From an uncultured Clostridia bacterium (GTDB taxonomy: Bacteria > Bacillota > Clostridia > Christensenellales > Aristaeellaceae): a DNA stretch of 64,000 nucleotides. A program made the position numbers and the translations under genes. The notes under the pieces are model-generated. The model saw only the letters and a program-made list of their open reading frames with translations. It made no database searches and had not been told where the DNA came from. The stretch's first letter is position 1; each line of letters begins with the position of its first letter. Location: NCBI GenBank assembly GCA_946408995.1, contig CAMJUL010000003.1, forward strand, positions 1 through 64,000, read 5' to 3'. Positions 39,834 to 50,277 of this stretch are shown piece after piece.

Positions 39834-41522
39834 TTATTGGGCCGCCTCCCCTTCCGTCGGGGTTTCCGTCCGGTATACGCCCAATATGACCTGGATCCCG
39901 CTGTTTTGCATCACCGTGCTATTTGTTTCGAGAGACAGGTCCTTCCTGTCCAGGTACTGCTGGGTGGCGATCGTTCCATCGATCCCGGGGTTGCTGACGA
40001 AGATCTCCTTCACTTCCTTGATGGTGATTCCGGATTGGGTCATGCGCTCCTTTGCGCTTTCGAAATCCATTCCCGTCAGATCCTGAAGCAGCAGGCTTCC
40101 ACCGGAAAGCGTCACCTGCACGATCCCGTTTTCGCTTAGCATCTCGCCCGCCTTTGGAAACTGTTCCACCACAGAATCCCATGCTTCCCTGCTGACTGCC
40201 CTTTCGGACAGGATCAGCATGGCAAACCCGTGGCGGGTCAGGATTTCCTGCGCTTCCTCGGACGAATATCCACAGATATTTGGCACTTCCTGCTCTTGGG
40301 GGCCGGTGGACACCGAAAGGGCCACCGTCTCCCCCTTCCTCATGCGGGTGTTGTACTCGGGTGTCTGCAAGATCACGGTTCCGGCGGGTCTTTCGGCGTC
40401 GCTTGCCCGGGTAATATTGGTTTTCAGTCCCGCCCGCGCCACAAGACGTACTGCCTGTTCCTCCGTTTCATACAGGACATAGGGAACTTCGGTCATGTTC
40501 ACAATCAAGTCATAGGATTTATAAACACCCGCGCCAAGGAGAATCCCTGTCAGAAGGATGACGGCAGCCGTTATCGAATACCGGATCGCCCTTTCCCTCC
40601 GGTATTTCGACCTTTCAGACTGTTTTTGATCGACCTGAGAGATCATGGGGATCGGAAGATCATGGGTGGTCCCCATCCAATCGGCGCTCTGATGCATGGC
40701 TTTGTGCAGGTCCTGGGCCATTTCCAGTGCGCTTTGATACCGCAATTCGGGTTTCTTGTCCATGGCCTTGCTGACCACATGCTCCATGGCCGCAGAAATG
40801 CCGGGCACCAGCTTGCTGACCGGCACAGGCTCCCCGTTGACCTGAAGCATGGCAACGGCATAGGGCGTGCTGCCGTCAAAGGGAACCATCCCCGTCAGCA
40901 TTTCATAGAGCACGACCCCAACACTGTAAATATCGCTGGCCGCGGTCACCTCTTCCCCCCGGGCCTGCTCCGGAGAGAAATAATACACCGACCCCATGAC
41001 GCTTTCCTGCTCGACCGCTTTCCCGTCCTCCGCCATACGGGCAATGCCAAAGTCCGCCACTTTGATATGCCCTTCCGAATGGACAAGGATGTTCTGCGGT
41101 TTGATATCCCTATGAATAATGCCGTTCTGGTGCGCGTGCTGAAGCGCCGAAAGGATACGAATGGCGATCTGTCCGGCGATCTGCGGGGGAAGTCTTTTCT
41201 TCTCAACGATCACTTCCTTGAGGGTTTTCCCGCGGACATATTCCATGACCAGATAGCGCAGCCCATCCATCTGCCCCACGTCCAGAAGATTGACGATATT
41301 GTGGTGCGTCATTTTGCTGGCCGCCAAGGCCTCCCGGTCAAAGCGCTCAAGAAATTCCTTGTCGGTGGAATACTCCGGCCTGAGCAGCTTGACCGCGACA
41401 TCGTGTCCCGTCCTGTGGTCCACGGCGCGGTAAACCAGGGCCATGCCCCCTTTGCCGATAAACTCCCGAAGCTCATACCGGTTATCCAGTTTTAATCCGA
41501 TTTTTATTTCCGTCATGCTCAA
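39834..41522 (-). CDS. prkC: PASTA-domain Ser/Thr protein kinase
   Basis: YELREFIGKGGMALVYRAVDHRTG; HRDIKPQNIL; DFGIAR; TM followed by PASTA repeats. Confidence 0.95.
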   Translation of the reverse strand: MSMTEIKIGLKLDNRYELREFIGKGGMALVYRAVDHRTGHDVAVKLLRPEYSTDKEFLERFDREALAASKMTHHNIVNLLDVGQMDGLRYLVMEYVRGKTLKEVIVEKKRLPPQIAGQIAIRILSALQHAHQNGIIHRDIKPQNILVHSEGHIKVADFGIARMAEDGKAVEQESVMGSVYYFSPEQARGEEVTAASDIYSVGVVLYEMLTGMVPFDGSTPYAVAMLQVNGEPVPVSKLVPGISAAMEHVVSKAMDKKPELRYQSALEMAQDLHKAMHQSADWMGTTHDLPIPMISQVDQKQSERSKYRRERAIRYSITAAVILLTGILLGAGVYKSYDLIVNMTEVPYVLYETEEQAVRLVARAGLKTNITRASDAERPAGTVILQTPEYNTRMRKGETVALSVSTGPQEQEVPNICGYSSEEAQEILTRHGFAMLILSERAVSREAWDSVVEQFPKAGEMLSENGIVQVTLSGGSLLLQDLTGMDFESAKERMTQSGITIKEVKEIFVSNPGIDGTIATQQYLDRKDLSLETNSTVMQNSGIQVILGVYRTETPTEGEAAQ

Positions 41523-42211
41523 GCCTCCGCCAGCACCAGGGAGACGTTGTCTTTCCCTCCCCGGTCTAAGGCGGTCTGCATCAGACGCTCCGCGGCATAT
41601 TCCATCGGAAGACCGGCCAGGATGGTTTCAAGCTCTCTGTCTTCCAGGTATTCCGTCAATCCGTCCGAGCAGATCAGCCAAAGATCGGAACGCTTTTTCT
41701 CAAACCGCAGAATGTCCGCGGTCACCTCCCTGTCAGTGCCTACGGCACGGGTGATCATATTTCTGTAGGGGTGGATCCTGGCCTCCGCTTCCGTAATCGT
41801 GCCCTGCCGGACCAGTTCCGCCACCAAAGAATGGTCTTCCGTCATCTGCCGAAGGCGTCCGCCGCGCATCAGGTAAGCTCTGGAATCCCCAACATGACCG
41901 ATCAGCACGCTGTCGTCCGCTTCCCAAAGGACCGTCAGCGTAGTCCCCATGCCTTCCAGTTCCGGATTGTTCAATTGACGTTCAAATACGGCGCTGTTCG
42001 CCTCGGCAATGCCACTGCGCAGCATCCGCTCCGACGGTTTGCCGTTTTCAAGAAACGACGTCAGGGTCTGAACCGCCAGGGTACTCGCAATGTTGCCTCC
42101 TTTATGCCCGCCCATTCCATCCGCAACGCCGTAAAGGCCCCGGCCGAGAATGAGCGCATCCTGATTTGATGCCCTGACAAGCCCCACATCCGTCCTTGAA
42201 ACGATCTTCAT
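41519..42211 (-). CDS. prpC: PP2C-type protein phosphatase
   Basis: DVGLVRASNQDALIL; VADGMGGHKGGNIAS; HVGDSRAYL; CSDGLTEYL. Confidence 0.95.
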   Translation of the reverse strand: MKIVSRTDVGLVRASNQDALILGRGLYGVADGMGGHKGGNIASTLAVQTLTSFLENGKPSERMLRSGIAEANSAVFERQLNNPELEGMGTTLTVLWEADDSVLIGHVGDSRAYLMRGGRLRQMTEDHSLVAELVRQGTITEAEARIHPYRNMITRAVGTDREVTADILRFEKKRSDLWLICSDGLTEYLEDRELETILAGLPMEYAAERLMQTALDRGGKDNVSLVLAEA

Positions 42212-43251
42212 CTTGCTTCCTCCGCCAGGTATTTTTTCCTCAGCTGTCCGCAGGCTCCCTCAATGTCGTCCCCCATTTCCCTCCGACGGGTCGCCGAAAT
42301 GTGTTTCTGCTCCAAAACATCCAGAAAGTCCCTGATCTGTTGTTCGCTGACCCCTTCAAGATTTCTTTCGGGCACATCATTGAGCGGGATGACATTGACA
42401 TGGCACTGCATCCCGCGCAGCAGCGAGGCCAGCTGAAGGGCGTGCTCCCTGCCGGCGTTAACACCGCGGATCAGTGCATATTCAAAGATGATCCTCCTGC
42501 CGGTCTTTTCAAGGTAAAGTCTGCAGGCGTCCAGTACCTGGCGGATGCTGTACCTGTTGGCCACCGGCATCAGCTGTTTGCGGATCTCGTCGTTGGGCGC
42601 ATGGAGAGAAACCGACAGCGTTACGGGAAGTCCTTCTCCGGCAAAACGGATCATTTCCGGAACAAGCCCGCAGGTGGAGACGGAAATATGCCTTAGTCCA
42701 ATGCATCTCCCCTGTTCAAGACTGACCAGGCGGAGGAATCGGACCACCTGGTCGTAATTGTCGAAGGGTTCCCCGCTTCCCATCAGCACGATGTTGTGTA
42801 CTTTTCCCCCGTCTGCTTCCAAAAGGCGGTCCGCGCAGAGAACCTCCCCGAGCATTTCCCCTGAAGTGAGATTCCTGACACAGCCTTCCAATGTGCTGGC
42901 ACAGAACCTGCAGCCCATCTTGCAGCCCACCTGGGTCGAGATGCAAAGCGTATGCCCGTAGGAATACTTCATCAGCACCCCTTCAACACAGTTTCCGTCT
43001 CTCAAACGGTAAAGCATCTTTCGGGTCCCGTCCAGCTGTGACTGGCGGACCTGTTCAATGGCCGTCGGCTGATCCACGCATTGATCGGCCAGTTTCCGGC
43101 GCATTTCCTTTGGAAGAGCCGTCATTTCATCGAAGCAAAGCCCCTTGTGAAGGCCTTCAAAAACCTGTCTGGCCCGGAACGTTTTCTCCCCCTGGCCGGA
43201 CAGAAAGGTATTCAGTTCCTCTGGAAACAGGCCAAGCAGTTCCGTCATCAA
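42208..43251 (-). CDS. rlmN: 23S rRNA/tRNA (adenine-C2)-methyltransferase RlmN
   Basis: CISTQVGCKMGCRFCAST; NIVLMGSGEPFDNYD. Confidence 0.96.
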   Translation of the reverse strand: MMTELLGLFPEELNTFLSGQGEKTFRARQVFEGLHKGLCFDEMTALPKEMRRKLADQCVDQPTAIEQVRQSQLDGTRKMLYRLRDGNCVEGVLMKYSYGHTLCISTQVGCKMGCRFCASTLEGCVRNLTSGEMLGEVLCADRLLEADGGKVHNIVLMGSGEPFDNYDQVVRFLRLVSLEQGRCIGLRHISVSTCGLVPEMIRFAGEGLPVTLSVSLHAPNDEIRKQLMPVANRYSIRQVLDACRLYLEKTGRRIIFEYALIRGVNAGREHALQLASLLRGMQCHVNVIPLNDVPERNLEGVSEQQIRDFLDVLEQKHISATRRREMGDDIEGACGQLRKKYLAEEAR

Positions 43252-43303
43252 ACAGCCCTCTTCCGTTCATATTTGCGTCTCGTTCCGGAAAATGCGTCCC
43301 AGC

Positions 43304-44899
43304 TCATTTTCTGCGCATCCTGGCAATGAAGAAGCCGTCCAATCCGCCGTCCCGATGAGGCAGGATCTGCAAGCCAAAGGGCCCGCAATGGGACAGAAGC
43401 GTTTCCCCAAAGGAAGCCGGAAGCGTGTCAAGGCTGAATTCCGGATGGGTCTGAAGGAACTGCCGGATCCGGTTTTCGTTCTCTTCCTTCAGAAGACTGC
43501 AGGTCGAATAGACCAGGGTCCCGCCCCTGCGGACATATCTCGAACAGGTGTCAAGCAGCTTTTCCTGCAGGGCGGAGAGTTCCTCCACCTGCTCCGGGGT
43601 GACCTTGTATTTAATGTCCGGCTTATTGTCCATGACGCCAAGGCCGGTGCAGGGCGCGTCCAGCAGTACGGCGTCCATGCTGTCCTCCATGTCCTCCCTG
43701 AAAAGGGACGCGTCCCGAACCATCGGACGGACATTGTCCAGATGAAGGCGATGGCTCATGGCGCGGATCAGGGCAACGCGATGGTCGTGCACATCCCATG
43801 CATAGACCCTTCCGGATCCCTTCATGGCTTCAGCCATATACGCTGTCTTGCCGCCCGGTGCGGCGCAGCAGTCCAGTACCCGCTCACCCGGCCGGACCTG
43901 CACCGCCTCAGCGGCGAGCATGCTGCTGATCCCCTCAATGGAGAACCCGCCCTGGCTGTAATCGGCATCCCTGGAGATGTCCGCGGCGCCACGGACATAA
44001 AAGGCGTCCAGCCAGGGCGCTTTTTCGGTTTCCCAGACTTTTTTGTCCAATACCCGGGCTTTGAAATCAGAAGCGGACGCATACTGCATTTGATTTGGAC
44101 GGATCACCATTGGATGGGTCCCTCTGTACCCGCAGATCCGCTCCGCTTCTTCCTGGCCATACTCCTCCGCCAGCCTGACAGCCAGCCACTTTGGCACGGA
44201 GTACATCACCCGGACATATTCCACGGGGTCCGTTTCCCGTTCGGGCCATTTGAAATCCGAATCCAGTGCCCTGAAGATGTTCCTTGTGACAGCGTTGACA
44301 AGGCCCGTCATCCCCTCCAGGCCGCAATTGCGGGCAAGTCTGACCGCTTCATCGGCGATCGCGCTGTCCGGGACCCGGTCCATAAACAGCTTCTGAGCGA
44401 TCGCCATCCTCAGAATGTATATGATCTGCGGATTCAGATTGTCCTTGTCCTTCAAAAACTGATCCAGCACATAATCGATCCTGTACTGGTTTTCGATCAC
44501 TGCATGCGTCAGGCTGGTACAGAATCGTTTTTCAACCTGCGGCATGTGCTCTTTCTCAAAGCAGGCATCCAGTGCAAGGGAGATAAAAGCCTTATCCTCA
44601 TAGATCTGTCCGATCACCTTCAGTGCGGCCCGTCTGCCGGGACTCGGCAAAGCGTTTTTGTCCCTTGCCTGCTTTGCATTCGTTTCCTGAAAAGGCCGCT
44701 GTCTGGGGGGACGGTTTCCCCCCTGGCGCGGGGAGGAGGGGCCGTATTTCCCAGTGCGGGGCCCTTTTTGCGCCGCATGGCTACCCTGACGCTCCGATAC
44801 GGGCCGTCCGTTTCCGGAGGAATGCTGCCTGGTCCTCTCGTCATTTGTGCGGTGCATCCGTTTCCCGTCCTGTCTGTTGTCCTGATTCATGCCTGTCAT
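43304..44899 (-). CDS. rsmB: 16S rRNA (cytosine-C5)-methyltransferase RsmB, with basic low-complexity N-terminal extension
   Basis: NusB-like N-terminal region; GERVLDCCAAPGGKTAYMAE; DAPCTGLGVMDNKPDIKYK; start overlaps the fmt stop. Confidence 0.92.
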   Translation of the reverse strand: MTGMNQDNRQDGKRMHRTNDERTRQHSSGNGRPVSERQGSHAAQKGPRTGKYGPSSPRQGGNRPPRQRPFQETNAKQARDKNALPSPGRRAALKVIGQIYEDKAFISLALDACFEKEHMPQVEKRFCTSLTHAVIENQYRIDYVLDQFLKDKDNLNPQIIYILRMAIAQKLFMDRVPDSAIADEAVRLARNCGLEGMTGLVNAVTRNIFRALDSDFKWPERETDPVEYVRVMYSVPKWLAVRLAEEYGQEEAERICGYRGTHPMVIRPNQMQYASASDFKARVLDKKVWETEKAPWLDAFYVRGAADISRDADYSQGGFSIEGISSMLAAEAVQVRPGERVLDCCAAPGGKTAYMAEAMKGSGRVYAWDVHDHRVALIRAMSHRLHLDNVRPMVRDASLFREDMEDSMDAVLLDAPCTGLGVMDNKPDIKYKVTPEQVEELSALQEKLLDTCSRYVRRGGTLVYSTCSLLKEENENRIRQFLQTHPEFSLDTLPASFGETLLSHCGPFGLQILPHRDGGLDGFFIARMRRK

Positions 44900-45828
44900 T
44901 CCCCCACCGTCTCAACGGTTATTTGATGTCCGCGAAGATAATCCCCGGCTTTCATGCGTTTTCCGCCTTTTGCCTGAAGAAGCGTGATCTCAAGTACGTC
45001 CCCGTCCCCAACGGCGATCAAAAACCCGTTCCTCGGGTCCGCCTTGAGAACCGTTCCGCTTTTCTTCTCGGTTTTTTTCCCTGTGCACGCCACACGCCAG
45101 ATTTTCAGAAGCTCTTCCCCCACCTGCAAGGTCGTTCCGGGCCAGGGATCCAACGCCCGGACACGGCATTCAATCTTTTCGGCAGGCAGTTCCAGCGGCA
45201 TGGGACTCAGGTCACGTGTCAGCTTCGGGTAATAGGACATTTTGCTTTCATCCTGCCGGATGCGGCTGCAGGTCCCCTTTTCCAATGCGTCCAGCGTACG
45301 GATCAAAAGCTGTGCGCCAACATCGGCGAGCCTCGCGGTCAGGGTTTCCGCAGTATCCTCCGGAGAGATCTCAAGGCGATCCTGCATCAAAATGTCCCCC
45401 GTATCGATGCCCTCATCCGTCAGCATGGTGGTTACGCCGGTCACCTTCCGGCCCTCCATCAGGCACCAGGAGACAGGACTGGACCCTCTGAATTCCGGAA
45501 GCAGGGAAGCGTGGACATTAACGGTGCCAAGCTTTGGGATCTCCAGAATCTCGCGGGACAGGATCTGGCCGAAGGCCGCGGTCACGCAGACCTCCGGATT
45601 CAGCGAGCGAAGCAATTCCACACTCTCCAGACGGATCCTTTTCGGCTGAAAAACCGGGATCCCTTTTTCCAGCGCCCATTTTTTGACCGGGGACAATTCA
45701 ATCCTGTTGCCTCTGCCGCTCGGCCTGTCCGGCTGCGTAAACACGCCAATCAGATCGTGCCCCGCCGCGGACAGCGCTTCCAGGGAAGGGACGGCATAAT
45801 CAGGCGTCCCCATAAATGCGATTCTCAT
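44896..45828 (-). CDS. fmt: Methionyl-tRNA formyltransferase
   Basis: MRIAFMGTPDYAVPSLEAL; VNVHASLLPEFRGSSPVSW. Confidence 0.96.
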   Translation of the reverse strand: MRIAFMGTPDYAVPSLEALSAAGHDLIGVFTQPDRPSGRGNRIELSPVKKWALEKGIPVFQPKRIRLESVELLRSLNPEVCVTAAFGQILSREILEIPKLGTVNVHASLLPEFRGSSPVSWCLMEGRKVTGVTTMLTDEGIDTGDILMQDRLEISPEDTAETLTARLADVGAQLLIRTLDALEKGTCSRIRQDESKMSYYPKLTRDLSPMPLELPAEKIECRVRALDPWPGTTLQVGEELLKIWRVACTGKKTEKKSGTVLKADPRNGFLIAVGDGDVLEITLLQAKGGKRMKAGDYLRGHQITVETVGE

Positions 45829-45888
45829 TCTTTCATCCTCCGCTGCTGCGGTCCAATTCGCATCGGTCGATCTTGGAACCGAAGGCGC

Positions 45889-46362
45889 TTACTCCTTCTG
45901 CTCCTCCTCGTCCTCCTCCAGGATCTCATGATCCATGATATCCACATACATCACGCCGTCCAGATGGTCCAGCTCATGACAGATGGCCCTTGCCAAAAGG
46001 CCTTCCCCGGTTTTTCTGAAAAGGTTTCCCTTGCGGTCCATCGCTTCCACGGTCACCTTGTTGGGCCTGACCACATACCCGCGTCTTCCCGGAACACTCA
46101 GGCAGCCTTCCGGTCCTGCCTGCTCGCCCTCCTTGGAAACAATGCGGGGGTTGACCAGTTCGATCAGCCCTTCCCCAACGTCGATCACCACGACTCTGCG
46201 CAAAATGCCCACCTGCGGGGCGGCCAGACCCACGCCGTCCGCCTTGTACATGGTCTCCGCCATGTCCCGCAGGAGCAGTGCAAGCCGCAGGTCGAATTTC
46301 TGGACGGGCTTGCAGGTTTTCCGAAGGTTTTCATCGCCAATCTTGAGTATTTTTCTGATCAT
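45889..46362 (-). CDS. def: Peptide deformylase
   Basis: GVGLAAPQVG; EGCLSVPG; CHELDHLDG. Confidence 0.96.
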   Translation of the reverse strand: MIRKILKIGDENLRKTCKPVQKFDLRLALLLRDMAETMYKADGVGLAAPQVGILRRVVVIDVGEGLIELVNPRIVSKEGEQAGPEGCLSVPGRRGYVVRPNKVTVEAMDRKGNLFRKTGEGLLARAICHELDHLDGVMYVDIMDHEILEEDEEEQKE

Positions 46363-46442
46363 TTTTGGGATTGTCCTTTCAGTTTACGGCCGATCGTCTT
46401 TCGGAAAAGGCCGCTTGGGTTCTTTTGGTTTTGCTGCCGGGT

Positions 46443-48713
46443 CTACGCCAGGGAAAGAGGATTGATCTCGAACGCAGCCGTCATTCCGTCGGCAGCGTCC
46501 GCATCTGCTTCCTCTCTGAGCATTTGTGCAATAAAGGCGATCAAAGGAGCGCATTTGGGAGAGTCCACCATTTTAAGCACCGTGTGCGCACGCCAGCGGT
46601 CCTGGATCCGCTGTATCGGCGCCGCATCCGTCCTGACAAACAGGACCAGTTTTTCTTCTTCCCTGCCTTTGAGATACTTCAGGATCTCATCCCGGTGCCT
46701 TTGAGCCCTTTCAAAGACACGGGAGGCCTCCTTTCCCTCCACAAGAATGCGGTCCATCTGCGTGAAGGGGGGGTAAAGATCCTGTTTGCGCCTCCGGAAC
46801 TCTTCGTTGAAAAAGGCCCGGTAATCCTGGCGGACAGCCTGGGCAATGGCATAATGCTCCGGCTTGTAGGTTTGTATGACCACACGGCCTTTTTCGTTTC
46901 CCCGGCCGGCCCGCCCGGCCACCTGAACGATCAGCTGATAGGTTCTTTCCGGGGAACGGTAATCCGGAAGGTTCAGGCTCATATCCGCCAGGACAGCCCC
47001 CACCAGCGTCACGGATGGGAAATCCAATCCCTTGGCGATCATCTGCGTCCCGATCAGGATCTGCGCCTCTCCGGACCGGAACCGGCTCAGGATCTCCGCG
47101 TGGGCGTTCCTGCCGGAGGTGGTATCCACGTCCATCCTCAGGACCCCGATCCCGGGGAACCTGCGCCTGACCTCCTCCTCCACTTTCTGCGTCCCGATCC
47201 CGACCGCTTTGATATATGGGCTACTGCAGGACGGGCAGGTCTCCGGCATCTCCCGGACGCTTCCGCAATAATGGCAATGGAGCTTCCGGTCCGTCGCATG
47301 ATAGGTCATGGATACATCGCATCGGCCGCACTTGATCGCTTCGCCGCATTTTCTGCAGCTGATAAAGGGGGCATAGCCCCTTCGGTTGATGAAAAGCATG
47401 GCCTGATTTCCGTCACGGACGCACTTGGTCAGTTCTTCCTCCAGTATTTTGGAAAATATGCCCCGGTTACCCCGGCGCAGTTCCTCCCGCATGTCCGCAA
47501 GGAGGATCTCAGGCAGCGGCCTTCCAAATACGCGCGAAGGCATTTCCACAAGAACGTAATCCCCTCTGCGGGCCATCGCATAGGAATAAATGCTGGGCGT
47601 AGCGCTGGCCAGCACCAGGATCCCGCCTTCCCGCAGGATCCTGGACCGGGCGACAGCCCGGGCATCGTACTGGGGATAGTGGTCCGAGATGTAGGTGCTC
47701 TCATGTTCCTCATCCACGATCACCAGCCCCAGCTTCCCGGCGGGGGCGAACACCGCGGACCTTGCGCCGATCACGATCCGGGCCTGTCCGCTCCGGATCC
47801 GTCTCCATTCGTCAAAGCGTTCCCCGGGGGTCAATCTGGAGTGCAATACCGCCATGTCGTCCCCAAACCGGGAGGAGAACCAGGAAATCATCTGAGGGGT
47901 CAGTACGATCTCCGGAACCAGAATCAGGGCCTGCTTCCCCGAAGAAACGCATTCCCGGACCAGGCGGATGAAAACCTCCGTCTTTCCGCTTCCGGTCACG
48001 CCGTGAAGCAGGAAAACTTTGTCCGTTCTCCTGCCCGCCAACGCAGGAACCATTTCATCCACGGCTTCCTGCTGTTCCGGGGTAAGAGGCGGATCCTGCA
48101 CCGCCGGCGCCTGACCGTACGCCACGGGCCGTCTGAGCACCTCCCGCTCAAAAGACCTGATGGCGCCGCAATTCTCAAGCGCCTGCACGGCTTCCCTCCA
48201 ATTTCCCGCAAGAGGCCTGATCTCGCTGACCGGATGGGGAGCTCCGTCTCCAAGCGCTGTCAGGATCAGCTTTTTTCTGGGTGAACGCTTCACCTTCTCA
48301 AGCCAGGTTTCCATCTCTTCCACTGGAAATGAAAGCTGAAAACACTTCTCCGTCTTGATCTTGACCTTTCCGGCGCGCATTTGGGGCGGGATCATCAGGC
48401 GAAGCGCCTCACACAGCGGACACTTAGTCTGTTCACGGATCTCCCTGGCGGCCTCAATCAGTGACGGAAGAAGCACCGGATAGGGTTCCAGCGGGGCGAT
48501 GATCTCCTTAATTTTGCCCGGATCATACTCCGGATCCTCTTTCAGGCTGAGAACATACCCTTCCTTTTCACGGAATCCGAAGGGCACTCTGACCCTGCTT
48601 CCAACGCCGATACAGCCTTCAAACTCTTCCGGAACACGGTAGGTAAAGGTTCGGTCCACCTTTTCCGTCGCGATATCCACGATTACATCCGCGAATTTCA
48701 TATTCCTCCGCAT
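46443..48713 (-). CDS. priA: Primosomal protein N' (PriA helicase)
   Basis: LLHGVTGSGKTEVFIRLV; DEEHE; zinc-binding CRKCGEAIKCGRCDVSMTYHATDRKLHCHYCG; IGTQMIAKGLDFPSVTLVG. Confidence 0.96.
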   Translation of the reverse strand: MRRNMKFADVIVDIATEKVDRTFTYRVPEEFEGCIGVGSRVRVPFGFREKEGYVLSLKEDPEYDPGKIKEIIAPLEPYPVLLPSLIEAAREIREQTKCPLCEALRLMIPPQMRAGKVKIKTEKCFQLSFPVEEMETWLEKVKRSPRKKLILTALGDGAPHPVSEIRPLAGNWREAVQALENCGAIRSFEREVLRRPVAYGQAPAVQDPPLTPEQQEAVDEMVPALAGRRTDKVFLLHGVTGSGKTEVFIRLVRECVSSGKQALILVPEIVLTPQMISWFSSRFGDDMAVLHSRLTPGERFDEWRRIRSGQARIVIGARSAVFAPAGKLGLVIVDEEHESTYISDHYPQYDARAVARSRILREGGILVLASATPSIYSYAMARRGDYVLVEMPSRVFGRPLPEILLADMREELRRGNRGIFSKILEEELTKCVRDGNQAMLFINRRGYAPFISCRKCGEAIKCGRCDVSMTYHATDRKLHCHYCGSVREMPETCPSCSSPYIKAVGIGTQKVEEEVRRRFPGIGVLRMDVDTTSGRNAHAEILSRFRSGEAQILIGTQMIAKGLDFPSVTLVGAVLADMSLNLPDYRSPERTYQLIVQVAGRAGRGNEKGRVVIQTYKPEHYAIAQAVRQDYRAFFNEEFRRRKQDLYPPFTQMDRILVEGKEASRVFERAQRHRDEILKYLKGREEEKLVLFVRTDAAPIQRIQDRWRAHTVLKMVDSPKCAPLIAFIAQMLREEADADAADGMTAAFEINPLSLA

Positions 48714-48728
48714 CGACGCAAATCCCGT

Positions 48729-49955
48729 TCATTGCGCTTTGGAAGCATTTTTCTCCTTCCAGATGCGCAGTGCCTCGTCAAGAAGCCTGTCCGCCGCCTG
48801 CCTTTTCGTCATCAGGGGCAGCTCGACCGCCCCGGAATCGGTAATCAGGGTCAGACAGTTGGTATCAACGTCAAAGCCCGCGTCTTTTCTGGTCACGTCA
48901 TTGAGACAGATCATGTCCAGGTTCTTTGAAACCAGCTTCTTCCGGGCGTTTGCCGTCAGGTTTTCCGTTTCCGCCGCAAAGCCCACAAATACCTGACAGG
49001 GTTTTTTCAATTTCCCGGCCGCCGCGGCAGTATCCGGGGTTTCCTTCAATACGAGGGTCAGGTCAGCGCCTTTTTCCTTCTTGATTTTCTGCGCTGCCGC
49101 TTCCAATGGGGTATAATCCGCCGGCGCGGCGGCCTGCACAAGAATGTCGCATTCCCCGCACCGTCCCGTCACCTCCTTAAGCAGGTCCCCGGTGGTCACG
49201 ACGCTGTGCAGCACAGCCCCCTGGGGAGGCGCAATGGAAACCGGCCCGGAGATCAGATCGACCTGAGCGCCCCTGTCCAAAGCAGCTTTGGCGACGGCAT
49301 ACCCCATCTTTCCGCTGGATCTGTTTGTGATAAACCTTACCGGATCGATCATTTCCCTCGTAGGGCCGGCCGTAAGCAGGACTCTGAGTCCCAATAGGTC
49401 CTTGCGCACGTCAAGAATCTCCTCCGCCCTTCGAAGAATGTCAGCGGGCTCGCTCATTCTGCCCGTTCCGCTGTCCCCGCAGGCAAGGGAGCCTCCCTCG
49501 GGTCCGACAAACAAGACGCCTCTGTCCTGCAGAAGCTGCACATTGGCCTTTGTGGCGGGATGGTTCCACATCCCTGTATTCATGGCCGGCGCCAGAAGAA
49601 CCGGCGCAGAAGTGGCCAGAAGGGTCGTTGAAAGCATATCGTCTGCCAGGCCGCAGGCCATCTTCGCCATCATGTTAGCGGTACAGGGGGCAACAACAAA
49701 CAGATCCGCTTTTTTCGCCAGGGCAACGTGCCCTACCTCCCACCTTTCCGGCCGGGCAAAGGTGTCCGTCACGACCGGATTGGCGGATAACGTCTCAAAG
49801 CTCTGCGGATGGATAAAGTTGCACGCATTATGGGTCATGATAACAAAAACCTGCGCGCCTGCCTTCCTTAAACGGGAAGTCAGGTCACAGGCCTTGTATG
49901 CGGCGATCCCGCCGGTTACTCCAAGTACGATCGTTTTTCCTTCCAGCGCTCCCAT
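48729..49955 (-). CDS. coaBC: Bifunctional phosphopantothenoylcysteine decarboxylase/phosphopantothenate-cysteine ligase
   Basis: KTIVLGVTGGIAAYKACDL; APAMNTGMWNHPATKAN; LLTAGPTREMIDPVRFITNRSSGKMGYA. Confidence 0.95.
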   Translation of the reverse strand: MGALEGKTIVLGVTGGIAAYKACDLTSRLRKAGAQVFVIMTHNACNFIHPQSFETLSANPVVTDTFARPERWEVGHVALAKKADLFVVAPCTANMMAKMACGLADDMLSTTLLATSAPVLLAPAMNTGMWNHPATKANVQLLQDRGVLFVGPEGGSLACGDSGTGRMSEPADILRRAEEILDVRKDLLGLRVLLTAGPTREMIDPVRFITNRSSGKMGYAVAKAALDRGAQVDLISGPVSIAPPQGAVLHSVVTTGDLLKEVTGRCGECDILVQAAAPADYTPLEAAAQKIKKEKGADLTLVLKETPDTAAAAGKLKKPCQVFVGFAAETENLTANARKKLVSKNLDMICLNDVTRKDAGFDVDTNCLTLITDSGAVELPLMTKRQAADRLLDEALRIWKEKNASKAQ

Positions 49956-49956
49956 C

Positions 49957-50172
49957 TCACGCATCCTCATCCTCAAGATTGCGATGATATCCCAGATATC
50001 CCTTGTTGATCTCCTCTACGGCAACACTGACCGGCTTTTGATCCTTCGGATCCACCAGGGGCTGCGACCCCGCGATCAGTTCCCTTGCGCGTTTAGAGCT
50101 TTCCACCACCAGGGTGTAGCAGCTGTCGGATTTTTTGAGCAACTCTTCAATAGGGGGTTGATTCAGTGGCAT
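49957..50172 (-). CDS. rpoZ: RNA polymerase omega subunit
   Basis: 71 aa with SCYTLVVESSKRARELIAG; position between coaBC and gmk. Confidence 0.88.
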   Translation of the reverse strand: MPLNQPPIEELLKKSDSCYTLVVESSKRARELIAGSQPLVDPKDQKPVSVAVEEINKGYLGYHRNLEDEDA

Positions 50173-50277
50173 TGTTTTTCCTCCTTATGCCTTATAGGTG
50201 TTTGAAAACGGCGTTGAACTGCGATAGGGCACCATCGAAGCGGATCGGGAGCCGTCTTTCGATGCGTCCTGCCGGAA

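Noticed and set aside
40230-41495. 421-aa plus-strand ORF opposite prkC
   Set aside because: Antisense shadow.
43292-48284. 544-, 693- and 639-aa plus-strand ORFs opposite rsmB/fmt/def/priA
   Set aside because: Antisense shadows spanning several conserved minus-strand genes and their junctions.
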